This document shows positions 57,265 through 64,000 of a stretch of DNA of 64,000 bases, piece by piece. Under the pieces are notes generated by a model. The model searched no databases. It was not told where the DNA came from and saw only the letters and a program-made list of their open reading frames with translations. The position numbers and the translations under genes are program-made. The stretch is from NCBI GenBank assembly GCA_025352685.1, contig JANXSN010000073.1:49248-113247 (forward strand), given 5' to 3'. Position 1 is the first letter of the stretch. Every line of letters starts with the position of its first letter. This stretch comes from Sphingomonadales bacterium (GTDB lineage: Bacteria; Pseudomonadota; Alphaproteobacteria; Sphingomonadales; Sphingomonadaceae).

Positions 57265-58134
57265 TTAGCGACTTCCGCCGCGGAATTCGCGCAAATAGTC
57301 ATTGCCCGGAGACAGAATGATCGAAGACTGGCCCTCGGGCTTGCTCCCATCGGCACCGAATGTGTGCTCGTATGACTGCATCGCGCGGTAGAAATCGTAG
57401 AATTTGGGATCTTTACCATAGGCCCCGGCATAAACTCCGGCAGCTGTCGCATCAGCGTCGGCGCGAATAATTTGCGCCTGGCGCAATCCCTGAGCTTCGA
57501 TCGTGCGCGCCTCCTGGTAGCGGGCGCTTTTCATCCGCGCATAGGTTGCATCGAGCGGGGCGCCCTCGGGCGGATCCGTCTTCTTTATGCGGACATCGAC
57601 GATTTCGACACCATATTGCCGCGCCTGGACGTCAAGCGCCTTGCGAATATTTTGCATGATCTCGCCGCGTTCGGGGCTGAGCAGTTCGGCGAACTGCCGT
57701 TTGCCGAGCTCGTTGCGGACCACCGACCCCAGGATCGGCGCGAGCTGGTCGGCAACGCGGTCCTCGGTTCGGGCCGAGATATACATCTGCAACGGGTTCA
57801 CGATCCGATAGCGTGCGAAGGCATCGACATTCAGGCGATACTGATCGGTCGAGAGGACCTGCTGCCCCGCCATGTCGACATCGCGGACGCGCTTGTCGAT
57901 CCAGATTATCGAATCGGAAAAAGGAAGGATCGCGAGCAGGCCCGCGCCGGACGATCCAAATTGTTGGTTCGCCCGGTATCGATTGACCAGTGCGACCGGT
58001 TCGCCGAAGCGCAGCACGACACCCTGTTGCGTTTCGGGCACAACCCTTACGGTATTGGTGACAAGAAAAAGCGCGGCGATGGCCAGGATGCCGAACAAAA
58101 CGGGATGGCGTAAAAAGCGCTCGATCAAATTCAT
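57265..58134 (-). CDS. hflC: FtsH modulator HflC (SPFH domain)
   Basis: A 289-residue prohibitin-like protein with one N-terminal membrane anchor (HPVLFGILAIAALFLVTNTVRVV) and an SPFH domain (PETQQGVVLRFGEP...), then a helical region RYQEARTIEAQGLRQAQIIRADADATA. It forms a large ring with HflK around the FtsH protease and restrains it. The start overlaps the hflK stop (ATGA). The middle KKTDPPEGAPLDATYARMKSARYQEA is a classic HflC segment. Confidence 0.95.
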   Translation of the reverse strand: MNLIERFLRHPVLFGILAIAALFLVTNTVRVVPETQQGVVLRFGEPVALVNRYRANQQFGSSGAGLLAILPFSDSIIWIDKRVRDVDMAGQQVLSTDQYRLNVDAFARYRIVNPLQMYISARTEDRVADQLAPILGSVVRNELGKRQFAELLSPERGEIMQNIRKALDVQARQYGVEIVDVRIKKTDPPEGAPLDATYARMKSARYQEARTIEAQGLRQAQIIRADADATAAGVYAGAYGKDPKFYDFYRAMQSYEHTFGADGSKPEGQSSIILSPGNDYLREFRGGSR

Positions 58135-59225
58135 TGTGCGGCTCCGGTGGCGGGCTCGGCAGGTGCGCGCTTGAGTTCGCGCAACGGCAGATACGGCGTT
58201 ACCCCCGGTGCTTCGACAATCGTCTTGTCGACCTTCGAGAGGACGCGTTCCATCGTCTCGTAATACATACGTCGGCGGGTCACTTCAGGCGCAAGCTTAT
58301 ACTGCGCATAAACGCGATCGAAAGCGCCGGCATCGCCTTGCGCCTTGGCAATAACCTGCTGGGCATAGGTGCGTGCATTGTTCACCGAGGTTTGCGCGTT
58401 GGATCCTGCTGCCGTCACTTCCTTGAACGCATCGACGACTGCTTCGGGCGGATCCGTCTGCTTGATCGTGACACGCTGGATTGAAACACCCGTGCGATAG
58501 CCGTCGAGAATTGATTGCATCTGCTGGCGAACTTCGGCCTCGATCGCATTACGGCCCGACCCGATCGCTGCATTCAGCGGCATATTGGCGATGGCGGCGC
58601 GCATTGCACTCTCGGCAACGCTCTTGATCGTGGCTTGGGGGTCGACCGATTGAAAGAGGAACAGTTCGGGGTCACGGATTTTCCAGCCGATCGAATATTC
58701 GAGGTCGATGATGTTCTGGTCGCCGGTCAGCACAAGGCGTTCGCCCGTGCCGCCGGGAATGTCGATCGTCTGCAGGCTCGAGACATCGATGGTCTGCACC
58801 CGGTCAATCGGGGCCGGAAGCGTCAGGCTGACCCCGGGGTTGAGCGTGTGGGAATAGCGCCCAAGGCGCGTCACGACCCCGCGTTCAGCAGGCTCGATCT
58901 GGTGAACGCTCGTCAACCCGATCCACAGGACGAGCAGCCCCAATACGCCGTAGCCAATCCAGCGCACTGGATTGCCGCCGTCGGGAATTTGGCCGCGGAC
59001 ACCGCGTGCGCGCTTTAACAGCTCGTCGAGCGCAGAGGGGCCTTTGCCCCCCCCCGGCCGGTCACCCTCAGGAGGTTGGTTCCAGGGGTTGCGCGGTCCG
59101 CCACTACCCGACCCGCCCCCGCCGCCCCCGCCGCCGTTACCACCGCTGCCGCGTCCACCCCACGGGCCACCGCCCTCGATCAGCGACGCGATGAGCCCAG
59201 CGCGCATTTCCATAATTGTTTTCAT
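58131..59225 (-). CDS. hflK: FtsH modulator HflK (SPFH domain)
   Basis: A 364-residue partner of HflC. The N-terminus is a glycine-rich low-complexity tail (GGGPWGGRGSGGNGGGGGGGGSGSGG), then a membrane anchor (WIGYGVLGLLVLWIGLTSVHQIEP), an SPFH domain (ERGVVTRLGRYSHTLNPGVSLTLPAPIDRV) and the helical tip (NARTYAQQVIAKAQGDAGAFDRVYAQY). The ATG at 59225 is preferred (AAAGGGGG just upstream; MKTIMEMRAG), though a second ATG at 59213 is possible. It is divergent from mrp/apbC with a 42-nt gap. Confidence 0.94.
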   Translation of the reverse strand: MKTIMEMRAGLIASLIEGGGPWGGRGSGGNGGGGGGGGSGSGGPRNPWNQPPEGDRPGGGKGPSALDELLKRARGVRGQIPDGGNPVRWIGYGVLGLLVLWIGLTSVHQIEPAERGVVTRLGRYSHTLNPGVSLTLPAPIDRVQTIDVSSLQTIDIPGGTGERLVLTGDQNIIDLEYSIGWKIRDPELFLFQSVDPQATIKSVAESAMRAAIANMPLNAAIGSGRNAIEAEVRQQMQSILDGYRTGVSIQRVTIKQTDPPEAVVDAFKEVTAAGSNAQTSVNNARTYAQQVIAKAQGDAGAFDRVYAQYKLAPEVTRRRMYYETMERVLSKVDKTIVEAPGVTPYLPLRELKRAPAEPATGAAQ

Positions 59226-59267
59226 ACCCCCTTTATAGGGTGGGGTGCGGCGATTTACAGGGGGCGC

Positions 59268-60236
59268 ATGACCGATGTCCAAAAGCTCGTCACGGCGCTT
59301 GCTGCCATCCCCGCCACCAAGGACCGCGCGGGGCCGCCACGCTTCGCCAACGGACGTGCGAGCTTAATCCTTGATGTAACCGGGCTCGACGTTGCCGCAC
59401 GCGATCGTCTGAAGGCTGAAGTCGAAGCGGCACTCGCAGCGGTGGTCGGCGTCGAGACGGTCCGGATCGCGCTGACCAGCGAGCGCACGGGTCGGCGTTT
59501 GATCGCGGTGGCGAGCGGAAAGGGCGGTGTCGGCAAGTCAACGCTGTCTGCCAATCTGGCGATTGCGTTGGCTCGCCTTGGGCACAAGGTCGGCCTGATC
59601 GACGCCGATATCTATGGCCCCTCTCAGCCACGGTTGATGGCTACCGAAGGGGCAAAGCCGACGGCAACCGCGGGCAAGCTCGAGCCCGTCCCGACACGAT
59701 TTGGTATTCCGATGCTGTCAATCGGGCATCTCGTCGAGCCCGGACAGGCAGTGGCATGGCGCGGCCCGATGGCAGGCAATGCCTTGGGACAGATCATCGA
59801 TGCAGAATGGGGCGCAGCAGAGGTTCTGATTGTCGACTTACCCCCCGGTACGGGCGACGTGCAGCTGTCGATGATCTCCAAGCATAAACCGGTGGGGGCC
59901 GTGATCGTGTCGACGCCGCAGGATCTCGCGCTCATCGACGCCACGCGCGCCATCGACCTGTTCAACCAGTCGGGCGTCGCGCTGATTGGTATGGTCGAGA
60001 ATATGAGCGGTTATCAATGTCCGCATTGCGGCGAGCTCAGCGACCCGTTCGGCGCTGGCGGCGCGCAGGCGGCAGCGAAGACAATGGGCCTCGCCTTCCT
60101 CGGGCGCATCCCGCTCGACATTGCAATCCGAACCGCATCCGATGCCGGCGATCCTCCAGCCGCGGGGAACAGCCCTCAGGCGCAGGCGTTTGTCGATATA
60201 GCGGTCAAGGTTGCCGACTGGCTGAAGGATCATTGA
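59268..60236 (+). CDS. apbC: Mrp/NBP35 family iron-sulfur carrier ATPase
   Basis: A 322-residue P-loop protein that carries 4Fe-4S clusters to apoproteins. The deviant Walker A is SGKGGVGKSTLSANLA (about residues 84-99); DADIYGPSQPRLM and LIVDLPPGTGDVQLSM follow; the cluster-bridging CxxC is YQCPHCGE. The N-terminal ~75 residues are a MIP18-like domain. The start is the ATG at 59268 after AGGGGGC. Confidence 0.95.
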   Translation: MTDVQKLVTALAAIPATKDRAGPPRFANGRASLILDVTGLDVAARDRLKAEVEAALAAVVGVETVRIALTSERTGRRLIAVASGKGGVGKSTLSANLAIALARLGHKVGLIDADIYGPSQPRLMATEGAKPTATAGKLEPVPTRFGIPMLSIGHLVEPGQAVAWRGPMAGNALGQIIDAEWGAAEVLIVDLPPGTGDVQLSMISKHKPVGAVIVSTPQDLALIDATRAIDLFNQSGVALIGMVENMSGYQCPHCGELSDPFGAGGAQAAAKTMGLAFLGRIPLDIAIRTASDAGDPPAAGNSPQAQAFVDIAVKVADWLKDH

Positions 60237-60237
60237 G

Positions 60238-60666
60238 ATGCCGCTGACCACCGACGCCGAGATCGCCGATCTGCTGTCCTCGATCAGCACCATTGCCCTT
60301 GTCGGCGCGTCGGACCGCCCTGACCGGCCGAGTTATGACGTGATGAAATTCTTGCAAGATCACGGCTACCGCGTCCTACCCGTCAACCCCTCGATCACGG
60401 GCGAACATATCCACGGAGAGTTCGTGTGGCGCGAACTGTCCGAAATCGGTGATAGAATCGATATGGTCGACATCTTCCGGCGCAGCGCCGACGCGGGCGA
60501 TGCTGTCGACCAGGCAATAGCGTCAGGAGCAAAGGCAGTGTGGATGCAGTTGGGCGTCGTAAACGACGTCGCGGCAATGCGCGCCGAGGCGGCGGGGCTC
60601 AAAGTCGTCATGGATCGTTGTCCCAAAATCGAAATCGCGCGACTGTCGCTTGCCCCCGTTGTCTGA
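60238..60666 (+). CDS. CoA-binding protein (YccU-type)
   Basis: A 142-residue single-domain Rossmann protein of the CoA_binding_2 family: IALVGASDRPDRPSYDVMKFLQDHGYRVLPVNPSI, then MVDIFRRSADAGDAVDQAIASGAKAVWMQLGVVNDVAAMRAEAAGLKVVMDRCPKIEI. Related proteins bind CoA or NAD-like ligands, with no clear enzymatic role. It starts 1 nt after the mrp stop and is probably cotranscribed with it. Confidence 0.9.
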   Translation: MPLTTDAEIADLLSSISTIALVGASDRPDRPSYDVMKFLQDHGYRVLPVNPSITGEHIHGEFVWRELSEIGDRIDMVDIFRRSADAGDAVDQAIASGAKAVWMQLGVVNDVAAMRAEAAGLKVVMDRCPKIEIARLSLAPVV

Positions 60667-61062
60667 AGATAAATGCGGCGGCGACGAGCATGAAACCCAT
60701 CACCTAGGCTTGCCACGACGCTCGCACAGTCGAGCAACTCACGCTGCCGCCTGCTTTCCAACTGCCGCGGTCCGGGACCAGGCCAAAACGTCGAAATTCC
60801 GGGTTACCCGCGTCGTCAAACCGGGGTCGTGCCAGGGCGTGAGCGGGTAGAGGATGGGCCGGCAATCGTACCGCACCGTGCAAGTCGATCCTACCGGCGT
60901 ATACTGTGTTCATGACAGTCGCGGCCGCACGATTTCGATCGTGATCGCGCTTGAAAAGTTGTGCACAGACCCGAGTCGGCCTCTTGATGCCTGTCGATAG
61001 GGTAAGGTGTGGGAGGGCGAGTTTCAGCGGCACGACCTGCTGAAAGGCTGTGCTGGAAGGAG
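60667..61062. other. Spacer without recognisable gene
   Basis: About 400 bases. The minus-strand ORF 60704-61120 crosses the promoter/operator of the next operon and has no homology I recognise, so I leave it out. No RNA gene seen. Confidence 0.45.
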
Positions 61063-61105
61063 TTGACAAGAGAAACGCGTCGGTTACATGTAACCCGTAG
61101 GTTAC
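61063..61105 (+). promoter_or_regulatory. Promoter with 14-bp palindromic operator
   Basis: A consensus -35 TTGACA (61063-61068) is followed by the perfect palindrome GGTTACATGTAACC (61082-61095) placed exactly where the -10 element should be, then a third half-site GGTTAC (61100-61105). The GGAGG ribosome-binding site and ATG of the membrane protein follow within 14 bases. Since the operon's second gene is a small XRE-type DNA-binding protein, this looks like an autoregulatory operator. Confidence 0.75.
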
Positions 61106-61118
61106 GGAGGGTTCAGAC

Positions 61119-61544
61119 ATGTCAGTAATCGATGTCGCGGAACGTAAGGGCCGCTATCGCGCGGCCAGCTTCTATTTCTTCTCCGTGATGAGTCTGTTGA
61201 CCTTGTGGTTGAGCATGGCGCGGCCGCAAAGCGACTTCCTGCGAGGAATGTGGATGGGGTTGACCTTTGCAGCGGCAGTTAACCTGTTGCCTCTCGCACG
61301 CTGGCTGAAACCGCGTAGTAAAGTAGCGCGGCTGCTCGATGACGACGGGGTGCGCGAGCATCGGCGGATAAGCTGCAACGCAGGATTCTGGGCTGCGGTT
61401 GTGTCCTCCCTGGCAGTCGCAATTGCGGTTCAGGCCACGGCACCGCTCAGTCCGTTCGACGCCGTACGGATTGTGGCCACCGCGGCAATTGCTGCGGCCA
61501 TGGTCAGTTTTGCGACGCTCGAGCTGCGGGCGGCCCGTGGGTGA
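61119..61544 (+). CDS. Small inner-membrane protein paired with XRE regulator
   Basis: A 141-residue protein with four hydrophobic segments (AASFYFFSVMSLLTLWLSMA; LRGMWMGLTFAAAVNLLPLA; GFWAAVVSSLAVAIAVQA; VRIVATAAIAAAMVSFATLEL) and a charged linker KPRSKVARLLDDDGVREHRRIS. No enzymatic motif. It has a strong GGAGG site 8 nt before the ATG. It overlaps the XRE gene by 8 nt. Such membrane protein/short XRE pairs are widespread, and the membrane partner may control the regulator, but the function is unknown. Confidence 0.75.
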   Translation: MSVIDVAERKGRYRAASFYFFSVMSLLTLWLSMARPQSDFLRGMWMGLTFAAAVNLLPLARWLKPRSKVARLLDDDGVREHRRISCNAGFWAAVVSSLAVAIAVQATAPLSPFDAVRIVATAAIAAAMVSFATLELRAARG

Positions 61545-61743
61545 TCGCCTGCTGAACACACTCAAGGCGGAACGCGAGCGGCTCGGCCTGACCCAGGCAG
61601 CACTGGCGGAGGCGGTCAGCGTTAGTCGCAAAACAATCAATACCGTGGAGAACGGCATCTTCTTGCCGTCAACGGTGCTCGCCCTCAAGCTCGCGCGCGC
61701 TCTCGGCCGCCCCGTCGAGCGGTTGTTCCAACTCAATGATTAG
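61537..61743 (+). CDS. Short XRE-type helix-turn-helix regulator
   Basis: A 68-residue protein that is essentially one HTH_3 domain: LKAERERLGLTQAALAEAVSVSRKTINTVENGIFLPSTVLALKLARALGRPVERLFQL. The family often carries the KTINTIE motif, seen here as KTINTVE. The start is a GTG at 61537, inside the membrane protein gene in another frame; the longer track ORF is a read-through of a shadow frame. It probably represses its own operon at the GGTTACATGTAACC site. Confidence 0.85.
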   Translation: MGDRLLNTLKAERERLGLTQAALAEAVSVSRKTINTVENGIFLPSTVLALKLARALGRPVERLFQLND

Positions 61744-62364
61744 ACGACCAATCTCGATGACGAAATGACGGGGCTGCCGGGCACGATCTGCAGCGGCTTT
61801 CTTTCACATCGCGCCGTCAGGATGAACCATAGCTGAAAGCCAGCTGGTGCCGTGCGCTGAGCCTTCCGGTATCGCCTCGAAACGGGTCCTTGGGTGTTCA
61901 CGAACCTCGACAACATTGTGCGCCACCAAAGCCTGCTGCCCGGCTACGCAAAGACGGAAACGTCATCGACCCGGGCAGGATCAACACGTAGTGATCGAAC
62001 GCGCGGCATAAAACGCGATCCGGTCGCGCCGGGTCACCAAGCCACATGGGAGGACGGGGTCGCTTTACGCACCATCGCGCAGGACGAACCGCCACTCTCG
62101 ACAGTCCGACCGACACCGTGCCGTTTTCATGCCCAGAACGAGGATCAGTGGGTTGGGCTGGGGAGCAACCTCATGCTTGCGGAGAACGCCGATCCTTCGC
62201 GACACCGCATCGGCCGGCGGCAGACGAGGAGAGCGGCGGTGCCCTCCTTGTCCCGCGCAAACAGATCGCAAGCGACAGGCAGCACCGTTTGTCCTTCACA
62301 TCGGTGCGAGCAATGCACATAGGGAATTTGTCAGCTCGATTCAGCGACACGTCGGAGTACGGTC
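61744..62364. other. Gene-poor spacer
   Basis: About 620 bases before the FAD protein. Overlapping frames on both strands (61894-62322, 62046-62453, 62129-62443) have no starts with ribosome-binding sites and no recognisable motifs. I see no RNA gene. It may be decayed sequence plus the promoter of the next gene. Confidence 0.45.
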
Positions 62365-63297
62365 ATGCATGTCGCAATTGTCGGTGCAGGCATGGCCGGG
62401 CTTTCCGCCGGCACGGCACTTGTTGCCGCCGGGCACCAGGTAGCGATTTTTGACAAGGGACGTGGCGCTGGCGGCCGCATGGCGACGAGGCGTGTTCAAA
62501 CCCCGCGCGGCCTCGCCCAGTTCGACCACGGCGCTCAGTATTTCACGGTCCGAGACCCGGCATTTGCGGCATGCGTTAGCGGATGGGTCGATGCCGGTCT
62601 CGCCGCGCGGTGGCCCGCTGCAGGCGAAGACGCGTGGGTTGGGACACCGACGATGAATGCGCCGGCGAAGGCGATGGCTGCCGCACTGAACGTCGAATGG
62701 ACCACCCGTGTCGACGCCGTTGAGGCGTCCGGGGCGGGTTGGGTATTGCGAACGGATGAATCGGCCGGGGTGTCGTACGATGTGGTCATCATCGCACTTC
62801 CCGCCGAGCAGGCAGCAGTCTTGCTGGAGCCAATCGATGGTGTGCTTGCCCGTCTTGCAGCGGCAACCGTATCCGCGCCGTGCTGGACGGTAATGGCAAC
62901 GTTCGGGCAACCGGTGGCCCATAGATCCGATGTTCTGTCGGCGAGCGATGGTCCGATCGGATGGGCCGCGCGCAATTCGGCCAAGCCCGGTCGGCTCGGT
63001 CCCGAGGCATGGGTTATTCACGGCACCCCTGAATGGTCGATCGCACATCTGGAGGATAACGCTGACGATGTAGAGCGCGCTCTGCTCACTTCTTTTGCGC
63101 ACTGCATCGGGACGGTGCCTGAGGTAGAATTTTCGGTGGCGCATCGCTGGCGCTACGCGAGATCGGGGGCTGCGGGCGGTGGCTTTCGCTGGAATGCTGC
63201 GAGCCGTCTGGGGCTGTGCGGTGACTGGTTACTCGGGGCACGTGTCGAAGCGGCGTGGCTTTCGGGAAACACGCTTGCCGCCGCCATGTGCCAATGA
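62365..63297 (+). CDS. FAD-dependent amine-oxidase-like protein (renalase-like)
   Basis: A 310-residue flavoprotein. N-terminal dinucleotide fold VAIVGAGMAGLSAGTALVAAGHQVAIFDKGRGAGGRMATRR (GxGxxG plus the second GRM motif), HGAQYFTVRDPAF as in bacterial renalases, and the C-terminal FAD-binding LGLCGDWLLGARVEAAWLSGNTLAAAM. The family oxidises off-pathway dihydro-NAD(P) isomers or amines; the actual substrate is unknown. It starts at ATG 62365 and stands alone. Confidence 0.88.
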   Translation: MHVAIVGAGMAGLSAGTALVAAGHQVAIFDKGRGAGGRMATRRVQTPRGLAQFDHGAQYFTVRDPAFAACVSGWVDAGLAARWPAAGEDAWVGTPTMNAPAKAMAAALNVEWTTRVDAVEASGAGWVLRTDESAGVSYDVVIIALPAEQAAVLLEPIDGVLARLAAATVSAPCWTVMATFGQPVAHRSDVLSASDGPIGWAARNSAKPGRLGPEAWVIHGTPEWSIAHLEDNADDVERALLTSFAHCIGTVPEVEFSVAHRWRYARSGAAGGGFRWNAASRLGLCGDWLLGARVEAAWLSGNTLAAAMCQ

Positions 63298-63674
63298 CCG
63301 CGCGGTTGCAACGCCAGCGCTACGACGAACCGGCGCACCGCGCGGGACCGAGGCGATAGCCGCGGTTGATCGGCAGCCACCGGGATCCGATGATGATCGA
63401 GCCGGGTCAGCACCGCATGGATACGACCCGCTTGCCGACTGGTCGTTGCGGTTGTCCGGTCGAACAGCAGCCTATCGACCTCATCGAAGAGAACGACGTT
63501 TCCGCCTTCTTGCGCCGCGGCAAAAGGAGCCGGCGATTAGGGTTGCCTGGCATCACGAGGCAGCAATCGAGGTCGAAACGGGCCCGGACCGGCCTCGGGT
63601 TTATCCTGCGCACTATGAAGGAATGCCCACCGCTTTCAGGTGATGCCCGGAACCGTGTTCCCCGTGAGCATTTA
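63298..63674. other. Spacer before the insertion sequence
   Basis: About 380 bases between the FAD protein and the insertion element. Frames here lack starts with ribosome-binding sites. No RNA or repeat was identified; the exact left boundary of the element is not certain. Confidence 0.4.
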
Positions 63675-63702
63675 TGAGACAGATTTAGGGTATTGAGCAG
63701 GG

Positions 63703-63757
63703 GCAGATTTTGGACTCGTCGTAGTGACGAAGGAACGAAGATGAGACCAAAATCTGC
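63703..63757 (+). promoter_or_regulatory. Hairpin spanning the IS orfA ribosome-binding site
   Basis: GCAGATTTTGG (63703-63713) and CCAAAATCTGC (63747-63757) are perfectly complementary, with an inner stem CGTC-GTAGT-GACG. In RNA read from outside the element this would enclose the AAGGAACGAAG ribosome-binding site and the ATG at 63741. Confidence 0.7.
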
Positions 63758-64000
63758 TGCCCAAAAATCGTCTGGTGAACGGGTGGTGCAGGACATTGGC
63801 CGCGCTAGGCGCGAGCATTACTTGGCTGAGGACATGATCGGGATCGTGCTTGACGGCCTGCGCGGCGAGGACAGCATCGCCGAGCTGTGCCGCCGTGAAG
63901 GAATTGCGCAAAGCCTGTATTACGTGTGGTCGAAGGAGTTCCTCGAAGCCGGCAGGCGCCGCCTAGCGGGCGACACGGCCCGTGCCGCCACCACCGACGA
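63741..64000 (+). CDS. IS3-family transposase OrfA, truncated by the window edge
   Basis: At least 86 residues of a helix-turn-helix protein: SSGERVVQDIGRARREHYLAEDMIGIVLDGLRGEDSIAELCRREGIAQSLYYVWSKEFLEAGRRRLAGDTARAATTD. This matches OrfA proteins of IS3-type elements, which bind the ends and are fused to the OrfB integrase by -1 frameshifting. The start is the ATG at 63741 with AAGGAACGA upstream. The ORF track misses it because no stop lies in the window. Confidence 0.85.
   Translation, partial: MRPKSAAQKSSGERVVQDIGRARREHYLAEDMIGIVLDGLRGEDSIAELCRREGIAQSLYYVWSKEFLEAGRRRLAGDTARAATTD

Larger units (their letters stand above)
63675..64000 (+). mobile_element. IS3-family insertion sequence, left end only
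   Basis: Called from the orfA it carries. The element runs off the right edge of the window, so orfB, the right inverted repeat and any target duplication cannot be seen. The left end is probably at one of the TGAG... positions near 63675-63696; I placed it provisionally at 63675. An internal 11-bp inverted repeat flanks the orfA start. Confidence 0.65.

Noticed and set aside
60704-61120. 138-residue minus-strand ORF upstream of the XRE operon
   Set aside because: It crosses the clear promoter and ribosome-binding site of the plus-strand operon and shows no coding features.

Overview
This window is GC-rich bacterial chromosome, almost certainly from a sphingomonad (Alphaproteobacteria, Sphingomonadaceae-like). 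The evidence is the set of lineage-typical proteins: CarD-type regulator, hflK-hflC-Deg protease operon, ribF-ileS-lspA-DUF3035 cluster, CC_3452-like secreted protein, DUF6491-like lipoprotein, DUF6356, DUF1489, a TorF-type porin, a Suv3-like helicase and glutathione-dependent glyoxalases. No plasmid, phage or CRISPR features are seen. Gene density is high, with many ATGA/GTGA stop-start overlaps. Several gene-poor spacers of 300-620 bp contain only shadow ORFs.

Layout. 1-8.1 kb: tail of a GT87-like membrane protein, argG, cyclopropane synthase, a molybdopterin oxidoreductase with its cytochrome b, a TauE-type permease, rlmN, an IalB-like protein and a histidine phosphatase. 8.4-13.6 kb: peptidoglycan recycling pair (LD-carboxypeptidase / Mur ligase), a dicarboxylate symporter, DUF6356, an alpha/beta hydrolase and a TPR protein. 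13.9-17.8 kb: gloA-gloB, an HD-domain protein, a lipoprotein, recF. 18.2-26.5 kb: glutamate-synthase-like FMN protein, prolyl oligopeptidase, tRNA-Gln(CTG), ppx/gppA, rlmE, M23 peptidase. 26.7-32.8 kb: Suv3-like RNA helicase, a frameshifted S4-domain gene, fdxA, carD, two tandem GIN-domain (DUF2807) proteins, DUF1489. 32.8-41.6 kb: a multiply broken mgtE, two MFS exporters, LLM oxidoreductase, cyclophilin, LysR regulator, a candidate MmgR/suhB-like small RNA, phospholipase D/cardiolipin synthase-like protein, rpoZ. 41.7-52.1 kb: HxlR regulator, CC_3452-like protein, ribF-ileS-lspA-DUF3035, TorF porin, metC, sseA, S10 peptidase. 52.2-60.7 kb: queF, thioesterase, a PaaK/CapK-like adenylate-forming ligase with a methyltransferase, degP/Q-hflC-hflK, apbC/mrp, CoA-binding protein. 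61-64 kb: a small membrane protein plus XRE regulator with a palindromic operator, an amine-oxidase-like FAD protein, and the left end of an IS3-family element cut by the window edge.

Most of the window is housekeeping. The items most worth a second look are the mgtE gene (three 1-nt indels plus one nonsense codon, while neighbours are intact), the 2-nt deletion in the S4-domain gene, the small RNA candidate at 38.5-38.6 kb, the 14-bp palindrome controlling the membrane protein/XRE pair, the 12-bp hairpin ahead of the first GIN-domain gene, the (GAGCCT)7 repeat in the signal peptide of the prolyl oligopeptidase, and the uncharacterised ligase/methyltransferase operon. All functional calls come from reading motifs and family resemblance; no database search was run.
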